Shown: piece by piece, positions 1 to 7,779 of the stretch
Layout of the letters: every line of letters begins with the position of its first letter
Numbering within the stretch: position 1 is the stretch's first letter
Origin: Thermodesulfobacteriota bacterium
GTDB lineage: Bacteria; Desulfobacterota; DSM-4660; Desulfatiglandales; Desulfatiglandaceae
Reading direction: 5' to 3'
DNA length: 37,638 bases
NCBI GenBank assembly: GCA_028278625.1
Contig: JANQDY010000146.1
Location: 1-37,638, forward strand
The notes under the pieces: model-generated
What the model saw: the letters and a program-made list of their open reading frames with translations, nothing else
Databases searched by the model: none
Told to the model about the DNA's origin: nothing
Made by a program: the position numbers and the translations under genes

Positions 1-1185
1 GCCCTCTCCCCACCACACGGACCCGCCCGTGTAGGAGATAACGCTCGAACCGGCAACCGCCGTCAGCGTCCCCCCGTCGCAGTCGGTGGACGCGTTGGCG
101 GGATCCGCCACCACAACCCCCGCCGGAAGGTTGTCCGTGAAATCGAGGGCCGTGGCACCTACTGATTCAGTATTCTGGATGCTGAATGTCAGGGTGCTGG
201 TCCCGCCCGGGGCCATGGCATCCGGGGAGAATTCCTTTGCGAATGCGAGTGGTGTATAGACGGTCAAGGTATCGGATGCGGTGCCGCTGTTACCCAATGA
301 CGAGGTCAGATCGCCGGTGGTGTTGTCGTGGTCGCCGGAAGTGGCGCTGGTGACATCGGCCTGGACCGTGCAGGAGGCACCGGCCGAAACCGTACCGCCG
401 GTATAGCCGATGGAATCCGCGCCGGCAACCGCCGTGAGGGTCCCGCCCGTGCAGGTGGTGGACGCGTTCGCCCGGTCCGCAACGGTTACCCCCGCCGGCA
501 GGTTGTCTGTGAAATCGAGGCTGTCGGCATCCGTTGCGTTGCCCGTGTTATCGATGGTAAAGGTCAGGGTGCTGGTGCCGCCGTACGCGATACTGTCCGG
601 GGAGAACGCCTTGTCGAAAGCCGGACCGGAAGAGGGGGGGGTACAACTCACCGTGTTGATGAAAACTTGGCTTACTGAATTCGTACCGGTGGGAATGCGT
701 CCCAATCTCGTTTGGTCAAGCGAATAACCACTGCAACGATTAAATGCATCCGGGTCACCGCCCCAAGCCGCGTAAGCCAGGTCGGAAAAAGCCCAGGTTC
801 CCTGCTCCCATTGTCGCGCCTGTAGATCCGAAGCATCAACAAATCCCCAGTCACTACCGATTTTGCAGTCCCAATCCTCGGGGATGTCATAGGTATCGCA
901 CGTGGCCCCGGTCACCGCCGGCCAGTTCCACGGCAGTGAGGACGGCACCGGGGTCCAGGTTCTTGCTCCGGCATCATTGGTCCAGGAATCGATGATAAGG
1001 GTGTCGGTGTCGGTATCCACCTGCCCCTTAATGGTTAGACCTCCAGTATTGATCAGTTGGACATCAAAAATTTTGGCGGATGCGTCCTCGGAGAATATCT
1101 CCAATAAGAACACTGCGGAAACACAGGCCAAAAGCAGCGCATACATAAATGGGGATCGTTCACGTAAAACCGGGTTTTTTTTCAT
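1..1185 (-). CDS. Secreted DUF7933/DUF11-like repeat protein, 3' part outside window
   Basis: The reading frame is open for 395 codons from an ATG at 1185 to the left edge, so the C-terminus is missing. A GGAAGG ribosome site lies just upstream. The N-terminus is a signal peptide: basic start, hydrophobic core around residues 14-28, then a probable cleavage after ASA near residue 37. Residues 38-188 are a unique acidic, Trp-rich region. From residue 189 a repeat of 125 residues begins and restarts at residue 314. Each copy opens with AF-K-FSPD, then GGTSTLTF, DFTDNLPAGV and GGTLTAVAG. This pattern fits the conserved beta-sandwich repeats (DUF7933/DUF11) of bacterial surface adhesins. I infer an exported or surface-anchored protein. 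The anchor type (IPTL, PEP-CTERM, autotransporter) cannot be seen. The neighbouring LuxR-type gene upstream on the same strand may be its regulator, but nothing proves this. Confidence 0.8.
   Translation of the reverse strand, partial: MKKNPVLRERSPFMYALLLACVSAVFLLEIFSEDASAKIFDVQLINTGGLTIKGQVDTDTDTLIIDSWTNDAGARTWTPVPSSLPWNWPAVTGATCDTYDIPEDWDCKIGSDWGFVDASDLQARQWEQGTWAFSDLAYAAWGGDPDAFNRCSGYSLDQTRLGRIPTGTNSVSQVFINTVSCTPPSSGPAFDKAFSPDSIAYGGTSTLTFTIDNTGNATDADSLDFTDNLPAGVTVADRANASTTCTGGTLTAVAGADSIGYTGGTVSAGASCTVQADVTSATSGDHDNTTGDLTSSLGNSGTASDTLTVYTPLAFAKEFSPDAMAPGGTSTLTFSIQNTESVGATALDFTDNLPAGVVVADPANASTDCDGGTLTAVAGSSVISYTGGSVWWGEG
246..621 (-). repeat. First full 375-bp coding repeat of the surface protein; second copy starts at 246
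   Basis: The 125-codon unit from 621 down to 247 is followed in frame by a second copy from 246 down past the left edge. The copies are diverged in DNA but share the same order of motifs. The period is exactly 375 bp. Further copies may lie outside the window. Confidence 0.7.
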
Positions 1186-1282
1186 TTTTCCTTCCTCTTC
1201 ACCTGGTGATGGATATATTGATGTTAAAACGCTAACTAGCAGAAAAGCCGGCCAAAATAAACATGGGTTAAATACGGTTTAT

Positions 1283-1301
1283 ATATAGGTAAAACCTATA
1301 T
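1283..1301. other. 8-bp perfect inverted repeat at the end of the LuxR-type gene
   Basis: ATATAGGT (1283-1290) and ACCTATAT (1294-1301) form a stem with a 3-nt loop and overlap the stop codon of the upstream regulator gene. It lies about 100 bp before the surface-protein start. It could be a weak terminator without a good U-run or an operator for that gene. The rest of 1186-1295 is AT-rich and probably holds the surface-protein promoter; I see no convincing -35/-10 pair. Confidence 0.4.
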
Positions 1302-2705
1302 GATCAGGTTCCTAAAAAGCGGTTCCGCGGCGCCAAGCTCGTTTAGGTGGGTAACCAGGTTCTTCCTTTTTCCAAAGAGCCCCAGTTTTTTTCGGATGTT
1401 TTGACGGTGAAATGAGACCGTGGGAAGTGAAATATTGAGCAATTCACTGATTTCTTTATTGGTTTTTCCATTCTTGATCAGGGCGGCCAACTCCAGCTCC
1501 CGCCTTGTCAGCTCATTGTGCTGCAACCGGCAATTCCCGGCGAACCTGGACGTCACCTGCTCCAGGTTGTCATTAATCACTTTCAAGAGCGCCTTCTGCC
1601 GGCGGTTGAGATCCGTTTCCCTAAGGCGTTTTACATGGGGCATAACCAGACCGCGTACATGATCCGTCATATTCTCCTTGAGCCGTTCCCTTTCGTGCAT
1701 GCCGTATTCCAGCATCCGTTTGAGCGCGGCATTGGTTTCTTCCTTTAACTCAAGATTGCCCCGGTATATCTCCTCCTTTTTCTTCCGTTCGGAAATATCG
1801 GTGACCATGGCGGTGCACACAAGCGGTCCCTGGGATTGAATGGCGCTCACATTGATCTCCACGGGAAATCTCTCCCCGTGTTTGGTCCGGTGAATGGCTT
1901 CAAAAACGTGGAAGCCTTTTTCAAAAACCCTTTTCAGATTGCCGTATGTCTCGTGAATTGCTTCGTGAAGGCCCAATTGGGTGACACCCATGCCCAGAAA
2001 CTCCTTCTTGGTGTACCCGTAGCGGTTCCGGGCTTTTCTGTTGGCATCAACAAGCCGGTCCTTCCGAAAATCTTCTGAGATTTCCACGAGAAAAACCGCC
2101 TGATTCACGTTTTCAAACAACAGGCGGTAATTCTCCTCGCTTTTCTTGAAGTTCTCCACGGCGGCTGTTTTCGCAAGGCTCCCTTCGGCAAGATCGCTCA
2201 AAAAGACCGGCAGGTATTGGCTGTAATCCAATATTTGCGCTACCCGCTTTCGGCTGAAAACCGGGACACGGGTCAGGGCACCCAAATAGGCATCGAGGTT
2301 GAAATTGAATTTCTCAGCCTGCCGGACAAAGGTGCTCCGATCAGGAATCTCATTTTCATAAAAGAACTGTCCCAAAAACAGGGTGGCCAGGTGCGTACCG
2401 GAAATGGAAATGGGGGTTGCCACTACCTGAAGTCCATTCATGCAGTTGATATGGGTGAACCGTTTTTCTTTGCAATGGGTGATCATTCCATGCCTGGTGG
2501 CTTTGCACCTTCTTTCCGATTCCGGATGGCAGCGGTGAAATTTCGTGCAAACATCCTGCAAGCCCGCCCCCACCAAAATGGAGAGATCATCCGGGGCATC
2601 GATAATACCCATGGGCATGCCATTTGCCCTGAAGGTTGACTCTGCCATCTCCTCGACCAAGGATAGATCGATCAGGTCCGCCAGTTTAACTTCTGCGGGT
2701 CTCAC
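1296..2705 (-). CDS. PocR-PAS-LuxR transcriptional regulator
   Basis: Three regions are visible in 469 residues. Residues ~8-170 are a PocR-type sensory domain with clustered Cys/His (CTKFHRCHP, then C-x(4)-R, HC, CMNGL) and a GQFFYE segment. PocR domains are known to bind small hydrocarbon ligands such as propanediol. Residues ~185-310 are a PAS domain ending in VTDISERK. Residues ~397-443 are a LuxR/GerE helix-turn-helix (LTRRELE, TNKEIS, TVSFHRQNIRKKL). It should be a DNA-binding regulator that senses a small molecule directly, with no receiver or kinase domain. The start is GTG at 2705 with an AGGAG site 9 nt upstream. It is followed on the same strand by the secreted repeat protein, its likeliest target by position only. 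Ligand and targets are unknown. Confidence 0.85.
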   Translation of the reverse strand: MRPAEVKLADLIDLSLVEEMAESTFRANGMPMGIIDAPDDLSILVGAGLQDVCTKFHRCHPESERRCKATRHGMITHCKEKRFTHINCMNGLQVVATPISISGTHLATLFLGQFFYENEIPDRSTFVRQAEKFNFNLDAYLGALTRVPVFSRKRVAQILDYSQYLPVFLSDLAEGSLAKTAAVENFKKSEENYRLLFENVNQAVFLVEISEDFRKDRLVDANRKARNRYGYTKKEFLGMGVTQLGLHEAIHETYGNLKRVFEKGFHVFEAIHRTKHGERFPVEINVSAIQSQGPLVCTAMVTDISERKKKEEIYRGNLELKEETNAALKRMLEYGMHERERLKENMTDHVRGLVMPHVKRLRETDLNRRQKALLKVINDNLEQVTSRFAGNCRLQHNELTRRELELAALIKNGKTNKEISELLNISLPTVSFHRQNIRKKLGLFGKRKNLVTHLNELGAAEPLFRNLII

Positions 2706-2828
2706 TATGGTGCTCTCCTATTTTCCGGGCGTTGTAGGGGATCCATAAACAAAAAGGGATTCTATTCAGATTCCGTTGTCAGTGCAATGCATTAACGTTT
2801 CCTCTTCCACATCAATTTCCGCCGGGAA

Positions 2829-3023
2829 TTACGCTTTTGACTTCAGCACCAAAACACCAATCACAATTATGGCCATGCCAAGGAAAACCGGCCATACCGG
2901 TATTTTGTTTAATGAGTAGGAGTAGTCCTCCAGAAAAAAGAAAATTGACGTGAATAAAACGATCAAGAACCCAATAAATACAGTGGAAAACCCTATTATT
3001 CTATTGAGAATCAGCTTTCTCAT
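2829..3023 (-). CDS. Small two-TM membrane protein
   Basis: I choose ATG 3023 (64 aa) rather than the in-frame TTG at 3038, because AAGGA sits just upstream of the ATG, overlapping the space after the previous gene's stop. The protein has a short basic N-terminus, one membrane segment at about residues 6-28 (IIGFSTVFIGFLIVLFTS) and a second near residues 42-60 (VFLGMAIIVIGVLVL), then a KSKA end. No family is recognised. It is 15 bp downstream of the Cys-rich 93-aa gene, and both probably share the sigma-54 promoter at 3351-3368. Function unknown. Confidence 0.6.
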   Translation of the reverse strand: MRKLILNRIIGFSTVFIGFLIVLFTSIFFFLEDYSYSLNKIPVWPVFLGMAIIVIGVLVLKSKA

Positions 3024-3038
3024 TCGTTCCTTTTCCAA

Positions 3039-3320
3039 TTATGAATTTCTTGTTTTTGAAAGCCACTCCTGAAACCATTTTTCCTTGCCGTAAAGCTGTT
3101 TTGCACAGTCAGGACAGATGGTATGGCTCCAATTGAGCCTTGGATCTTTTAACTGTGATGATTCCAGTGGTTGCCAGGAACCGTCAATATCATTGAACCG
3201 ATGACAATTGGCGCAGACATAGATATATGAATCCGTCATATGGGTATCATCCAAATCATGTGGATAGGATCTTAAGCGTTTACAAAACGCCTCTTTGTTG
3301 ATGATCCTGAATCTATTCAT
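3039..3320 (-). CDS. Stand-alone CxxC...SHxICPxC domain protein
   Basis: This 93-residue soluble protein carries Cys36-x-x-Cys39 (VCANCHRFND), then DGSW, then SHTICPDC with Cys69 and Cys72. The order CAxC, aromatic/acidic, GxW, LE, SHxICPxC, LY is the one seen as a C-terminal tail of many bacterial PAS proteins and response regulators (typically CAxCKxIRD...FSHGICPEC). Here it stands alone. Four cysteines plus His suggest metal binding, probably zinc or iron, which is inference. The gene begins about 20 nt after the predicted +1 of a consensus sigma-54 promoter and is the first gene of a two-gene unit. It may be a small signalling partner of the kinases encoded just upstream. Confidence 0.75.
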   Translation of the reverse strand: MNRFRIINKEAFCKRLRSYPHDLDDTHMTDSYIYVCANCHRFNDIDGSWQPLESSQLKDPRLNWSHTICPDCAKQLYGKEKWFQEWLSKTRNS

Positions 3321-3350
3321 GAATTATCCGAAAGATGCTATTTTTGTTTT

Positions 3351-3368
3351 TTGCAACATGAATGCCAA
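3351..3368 (-). promoter_or_regulatory. Consensus sigma-54 promoter for the 93-aa/64-aa gene pair
   Basis: Minus-strand TTGGCATTCATGTTGCAA matches the sigma-54 consensus TGGCAC-N5-TTGC: TGGC, correct GG-N10-GC spacing, and a perfect TTGCA -12 element. Transcription should start near 3341, just before ATG 3320. An NtrC-family sigma-54 activator is encoded 2.9 kb upstream on the same strand (6268-7779) and is the obvious candidate regulator. The rest of 3321-3524 shows nothing else. Confidence 0.75.
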
Positions 3369-3524
3369 TTGTTTCCTGGTGTGTAACGGTATGAAATAAA
3401 TACAATATGAGGCCAATTTCCGTACGGGGGGAATTGTTCCTTTTTTTGATATGCTCGAAAAACGGACAATTCGATCTAATTCAATACAGCCAAAGTGTCC
3501 GGAAAGCGGTCATTGAAACAGAAT

Positions 3525-6251
3525 TTAAGCTGTGTGCTGTGGCGTCATTGAAGATGCCCGACTTCCCCGTATGGCAGTCAGGATTGTGGAATAGTCAAAT
3601 TCGTCGGCAATATCCGTCAATACATCCGCCAAAAGGGGATCGTGTGAGCGAATGCGGGCAATGACCTGGGCGATGCCGTCCATGTCACAGGAGAGAAGGG
3701 ATGCCTCAAGCCGGGAGATCAGATCCTGGGGCAAGGCCGTCAATGCTTGGGGCCTTAGTCCCGGAAGAGCGCCAGATGGCTGCGCCGCCTCACTCTCTTG
3801 ATCTTTATCCCCCATCATTGTTTCCTCATTTTCCTCATACAGAAATTTTACCCCCAGATGCTGTTGCAGCATGGCGAACAAATCGCCCTCATGAAACGGC
3901 TTTCTGAGAAAGTCATCGCACCCTTTTTTTAAGGCCACCTTCCGTTCTTCTTTCAGAACGCTGGTGCTCACGGCAATAATGACGGTATCCTTGCCATGGC
4001 TTAGCATGCGGATCCGCTCAGTGGCTTCATAGCCTCCCATAACCGGCATCCGCAGATCCATCCAAATCAGATGAGGCTCCCATTGTTTAAAGAGGTCGAT
4101 CGCTTCCCGGCCGTCGGCGGCTTCCCGGATTTCAAAGCCCAAGGTCTGAAGCAGCTCCGTTAGCAATGCCCGGTTATCTGCCTTGTCGTCCACAATCAGC
4201 AGGCGATAGCGTGGTTGACCCGGTTTAAGGGCAACCACGCGATGGATCCGATTGGAAGGATGGAGCGGGCCGCGAGGATCGTCAATTTCAGACGCATCAA
4301 CAACGGTTGCCTGAATCTCAAACTGAAATGTGCTCCCCCGTCCGTATTCACTTTTGGCAGTGATATCGCCTCCCATCAATTGCACGAACTTGCGGCTAAT
4401 GGGTAACCCTAAGCCCGTGCCCTCCTGGAGTCGCCGACCCGATTCTGTTTGCGCAAAAGCTTCGAATAGCTGCTCCCGCTCATCAGGGGCAATTCCGACG
4501 CCCGTGTCAGCAACGGAGAAACGCAGCGTGACCCGTTCTAAGGAGAAATTTTCCCGGGCAGCCGGACTCACGTGAACCGCCACGCCGCCTTCTTTCGTGA
4601 ATTTTATTGCATTTTCCAGCAAGTTGATCAGCACCTGCCGCAGTTTGAGCCCATCCGTGCGTACATGGCGCGGCACATTCTGTGCCGTGTCAAAGGAGAG
4701 CTGCAATCCCTTTTTTCCGGCTTTCAGGGAAAACATCTCCTGTACTTCATTCAGAAGATGATACAAATCCAAAGCCTGTTCATCCAGTGTGATACGTCTC
4801 ACCTCGATTTTGGAAAAATCGAGGACCTGGTTGATGAGGGCCAGCAAATGATCTCCACTACGCCTGATAATGGCCAGATAGCCCTGTTCTTTGGGCGGCA
4901 TTTTGGAATTGCGGATCAGGATCTGAGAGAAACCGATAATGGCGTTAAGGGGCGTGCGAAGTTCATGGCTCATATGTGAAAGGAATCTGCTTTTGGCTTG
5001 ATTCGCCATTTCAGCTTCTTTCTTGGCGAGAAGACTCTTTTCCGATACCTGTTGTGCAAGGAGTTTTTCTTTGCGTTCCTGATTGATTTTATCCGCCAGA
5101 CCGAAAGAGAATAGCAGCATTTCGCAGACAGACCCGATGAGTATCGTGTTTTCGGTAAAAAATGAACTGGGGAAAACGCCTAAAGCCTTTAGAGCTCTGA
5201 TAATGACCCCAACAAGAAACACTATCCAGGCAAGCAGATAGAACTGAGATGCGGGGATTCTTCTCCTCCAGGAGACAACTCCCGCAAAAATGGCCATGCA
5301 TACACATATTACTGTCAGAGCATAAAGAAGAACCATGGTTATTGGATTCTTTATAAAAGTGGACATTACTCCCATGAAAAAAGCAAGCCAAATAGCAGAT
5401 ATCGCTATTTTATTAAATATCGGAAAGTTTTGTCTTAAGTTTAGATAACTCCTCACGAACAAAGCCCCAAGAATCAAACTGATGGAGACAAATATGTTTG
5501 TGGCCCGATCTCCCCAAATCGGCGATTCGGGCCAAAGATATTCATTTGCAAGTCCGGCAACGGACAGGTTTAAAACCAACATTGAACATAAAAACATCAC
5601 GTAATAAATATACGCTGGTTCTCGAACTGAAAAGTATAGAAACAGATTATATAGAACCATGCTGATGAGAATTCCGAAGTACAGCGCATATCCGGAGTAT
5701 TCATTCTTTGTGTTTTCAATAAGGGCTTTGTTACTCAAAAGCACTAAAGGCAAGTCCATCACGCCGTTGGTCTCTATTCTCAGATAAACGGTTATGGATT
5801 GATGGGCGGTTTGGGTCAGCTTGAAAACAAAATGGTGGTTGGGTATCTCCCGCTGATGAAAAGGGAATAGCTCACCACTATTGATCACTTCTTGCAGGTT
5901 GCCTTCCGCAAAGATGTAAACGTTGACATGGTCTAAAAACGGGTTGGCGATTTTGAGGAAAACTTGATGGGTAAACGGGAATGGATTTTCGATTTGGAAT
6001 CTAACCCAAAAGACGGATCTGGTGACCCCATAGTTGGGAGCTTCTTTTTTGTTCTGAACCCATTTCTCCCTAAACGCATCCGACCCGACATCTTCGATGG
6101 TCCACTCCCCGGCCCTGTCTTCCAGAATATCCAGATGCCGGCCCATTTTGTAGGATTCCCGGCCTTGTTCCAGTACAATGGGTGTTGCCGCTTGAACAGA
6201 GAGTGGCAGCTCGAAAATTGATATCAATATGATTATGACAACTCTGAGCAT
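3525..6251 (-). CDS. 7TMR-DISM hybrid sensor histidine kinase
   Basis: The 908 residues read as: signal peptide (1-21), extracellular 7TMR-DISMED2 sensor (~30-165, with the typical YWV/FWVRF-like start), seven membrane helices of 7TMR-DISM type (~180-385), a short coiled coil, HisKA with phospho-acceptor HELRTPLN (~425-490), HATPase with N box NLLENAIKF and G box GTGLGLPIS (~535-650), and a receiver with MDLRMPVMGG (~695-815). The last ~80 residues are a helical tail without an HPt-type His, of the kind seen in other hybrid kinases. DISM sensors are known to bind carbohydrates or nucleotides. It starts 17 bp after the sigma-54 activator gene and belongs to the same operon. The internal receiver implies a phosphorelay, but no HPt protein is seen here. 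Ligand unknown. Confidence 0.9.
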   Translation of the reverse strand: MLRVVIIILISIFELPLSVQAATPIVLEQGRESYKMGRHLDILEDRAGEWTIEDVGSDAFREKWVQNKKEAPNYGVTRSVFWVRFQIENPFPFTHQVFLKIANPFLDHVNVYIFAEGNLQEVINSGELFPFHQREIPNHHFVFKLTQTAHQSITVYLRIETNGVMDLPLVLLSNKALIENTKNEYSGYALYFGILISMVLYNLFLYFSVREPAYIYYVMFLCSMLVLNLSVAGLANEYLWPESPIWGDRATNIFVSISLILGALFVRSYLNLRQNFPIFNKIAISAIWLAFFMGVMSTFIKNPITMVLLYALTVICVCMAIFAGVVSWRRRIPASQFYLLAWIVFLVGVIIRALKALGVFPSSFFTENTILIGSVCEMLLFSFGLADKINQERKEKLLAQQVSEKSLLAKKEAEMANQAKSRFLSHMSHELRTPLNAIIGFSQILIRNSKMPPKEQGYLAIIRRSGDHLLALINQVLDFSKIEVRRITLDEQALDLYHLLNEVQEMFSLKAGKKGLQLSFDTAQNVPRHVRTDGLKLRQVLINLLENAIKFTKEGGVAVHVSPAARENFSLERVTLRFSVADTGVGIAPDEREQLFEAFAQTESGRRLQEGTGLGLPISRKFVQLMGGDITAKSEYGRGSTFQFEIQATVVDASEIDDPRGPLHPSNRIHRVVALKPGQPRYRLLIVDDKADNRALLTELLQTLGFEIREAADGREAIDLFKQWEPHLIWMDLRMPVMGGYEATERIRMLSHGKDTVIIAVSTSVLKEERKVALKKGCDDFLRKPFHEGDLFAMLQQHLGVKFLYEENEETMMGDKDQESEAAQPSGALPGLRPQALTALPQDLISRLEASLLSCDMDGIAQVIARIRSHDPLLADVLTDIADEFDYSTILTAIRGSRASSMTPQHTA

Positions 6252-6267
6252 TTGGTGAAGAAAACAA

Positions 6268-7779
6268 TCAACCCGACAGTTTCAGCTTTTTCAGCCGCCG
6301 GTGTAGGGACTGCCTGGATATATTAAGGGCCTTGGCAGCATTGGATTTATGATGATTGCATCGATTTAGAGCTTCCAGGATGATCTCTTTTTCTGCCTGC
6401 AACAGCGTTTCATCCAGATCACAAATTGACCCGGTTTGCCTGTCTTCAGGTGTTCTTTTTTCCTCGGAGGCCATGGGTTCCGGAGGGGGAGCGGGCAGCT
6501 TGGAGGTACCCGCCGCGTTTAGAGGGCGATCAGGCGGTGAGAGGGGTGGGATGGAGATGGGTGGGGATACGGCTGCTCTAAGGCCCGGAAAATGGTCCGG
6601 CGTCAATGTGGGGCCGTCCAGAAGTATCATCGCTCTTTCGACCATGTTCTTGAGTTCCCTGACGTTCCCCGGAAATTCATAAGCTTCGAGACATGAGGAC
6701 ACCCGTGATAAGATATTGGGGATGGGTTTCTTAAGCTTCAGGGCAAAAAGGTTGATATAGTGGTCAACCAATAAAGGAACATCCTCCCGCCGTTCTTTCA
6801 GGGGAGGGATATGGATCGTAAATGCATTCAGCCTGTAGTATATGTCGGTTCTGAATTTCCCCGCCTGGATTAATTCCTCCAGGTTTTGATTGCTTGCCGC
6901 AATGATGCGCACATCCACCGGAAACGATTGTTGCTCTCCCACCCGTGTAATCCGGCGTTCTTCCAATACCCGGAGTAGTTTGACCTGAGAGCTCGGGGGC
7001 ATTTCACTGATTTCATCAAGAAATAGGGTGCCATTATGGGCTGTCTCAAACCACCCCTGACGGTGGGCCATGGCATTGGTATATGCCCCTTTTTTATGCC
7101 CGAAGAATTCGCTTTCAAAAAGACTTTCCGTCACCGCCGAAGTGTTGACGGCACAGAACATGCTCTGCCTGCGAGCGCTTAGATAATGAATTCCCCTGGC
7201 AACCAGTTCTTTTCCCGTCCCGCTTTCACCGAGGATAAGGACGGAGGTGTCTTTTGACGCCGCCACTTTCTTCATTGAAGTCAGCACCTCCTGCATGGCG
7301 GGACTGGCACTTATCAACTGGACGCCCATGCGCTTTTCCATGTCACGATTCAGCATCTCTTGGGCGCTTTGCATCAGCTTCACTTTTCGAACCATTGCGA
7401 GATATTTGCCGGTACGTTCCACGGCAAGCTCGATTTCGTGAAGTCGAAACGGTTTTGTCAAATAATCACTGGCCCCTAATCTCAACGCTTTGATGGCACT
7501 CTCCATGTCTCCATGGCCGGTGATCATAATCACTTCCATGTCGGGATAAAGCGCTTTAACCCTTTCAAGCAGGGTCAATCCATCCATTTCCGGCAGTTTG
7601 ACATCCAATATGAAAATGTCAGGTCTATGCCGCTCCAGAAGCACCATTGCCCGGGTCGGCAACGCCGCCGAATGGACGATAAATCCATCCCGCTCTAAAA
7701 AAAAATCTTCCAGCTCCTGCCTGATCCACTGATCATCGTCCAGAATCAGCAGGGTGATAGGTGGGACCGGTTCCATCAA
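6268..7779 (-). CDS. NtrC-family sigma-54-dependent response regulator
   Basis: The 503 residues contain a receiver (~8-125, ILDVKLPEMDG with the phospho-Asp), an AAA+ sigma-54 activation domain (~155-390: Walker A GESGTGKE, Walker B GTLFLDEIS, R-finger region YYRLNAF), a Pro-rich linker (~405-455) and a Fis-type HTH at the end (NRCNHHKSNAAKALNISRQS). The sigma-54 contact loop reads GAYTNA instead of GAFTGA. The ATG overlaps the stop of the upstream REC-kinase gene by 4 nt, so the two are translationally coupled and very likely a cognate pair. The sigma-54 promoter at 3351-3368 is a likely target. A second kinase follows 17 bp downstream, so it may receive two inputs. Confidence 0.92.
   Translation of the reverse strand: MMEPVPPITLLILDDDQWIRQELEDFFLERDGFIVHSAALPTRAMVLLERHRPDIFILDVKLPEMDGLTLLERVKALYPDMEVIMITGHGDMESAIKALRLGASDYLTKPFRLHEIELAVERTGKYLAMVRKVKLMQSAQEMLNRDMEKRMGVQLISASPAMQEVLTSMKKVAASKDTSVLILGESGTGKELVARGIHYLSARRQSMFCAVNTSAVTESLFESEFFGHKKGAYTNAMAHRQGWFETAHNGTLFLDEISEMPPSSQVKLLRVLEERRITRVGEQQSFPVDVRIIAASNQNLEELIQAGKFRTDIYYRLNAFTIHIPPLKERREDVPLLVDHYINLFALKLKKPIPNILSRVSSCLEAYEFPGNVRELKNMVERAMILLDGPTLTPDHFPGLRAAVSPPISIPPLSPPDRPLNAAGTSKLPAPPPEPMASEEKRTPEDRQTGSICDLDETLLQAEKEIILEALNRCNHHKSNAAKALNISRQSLHRRLKKLKLSG

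Noticed and set aside
1225..1260. sigma-54-like TGGCC...TGC on the minus strand upstream of the surface protein
   Set aside because: GG-to-GC spacing is 11 instead of 10 bases, which sigma-54 does not tolerate well.
6252..6267. Possible HPt domain at the C-terminus of the 7TMR-DISM kinase
   Set aside because: The helical tail lacks the HPt His motif (AHxLKG); the only His is in an unrelated context.
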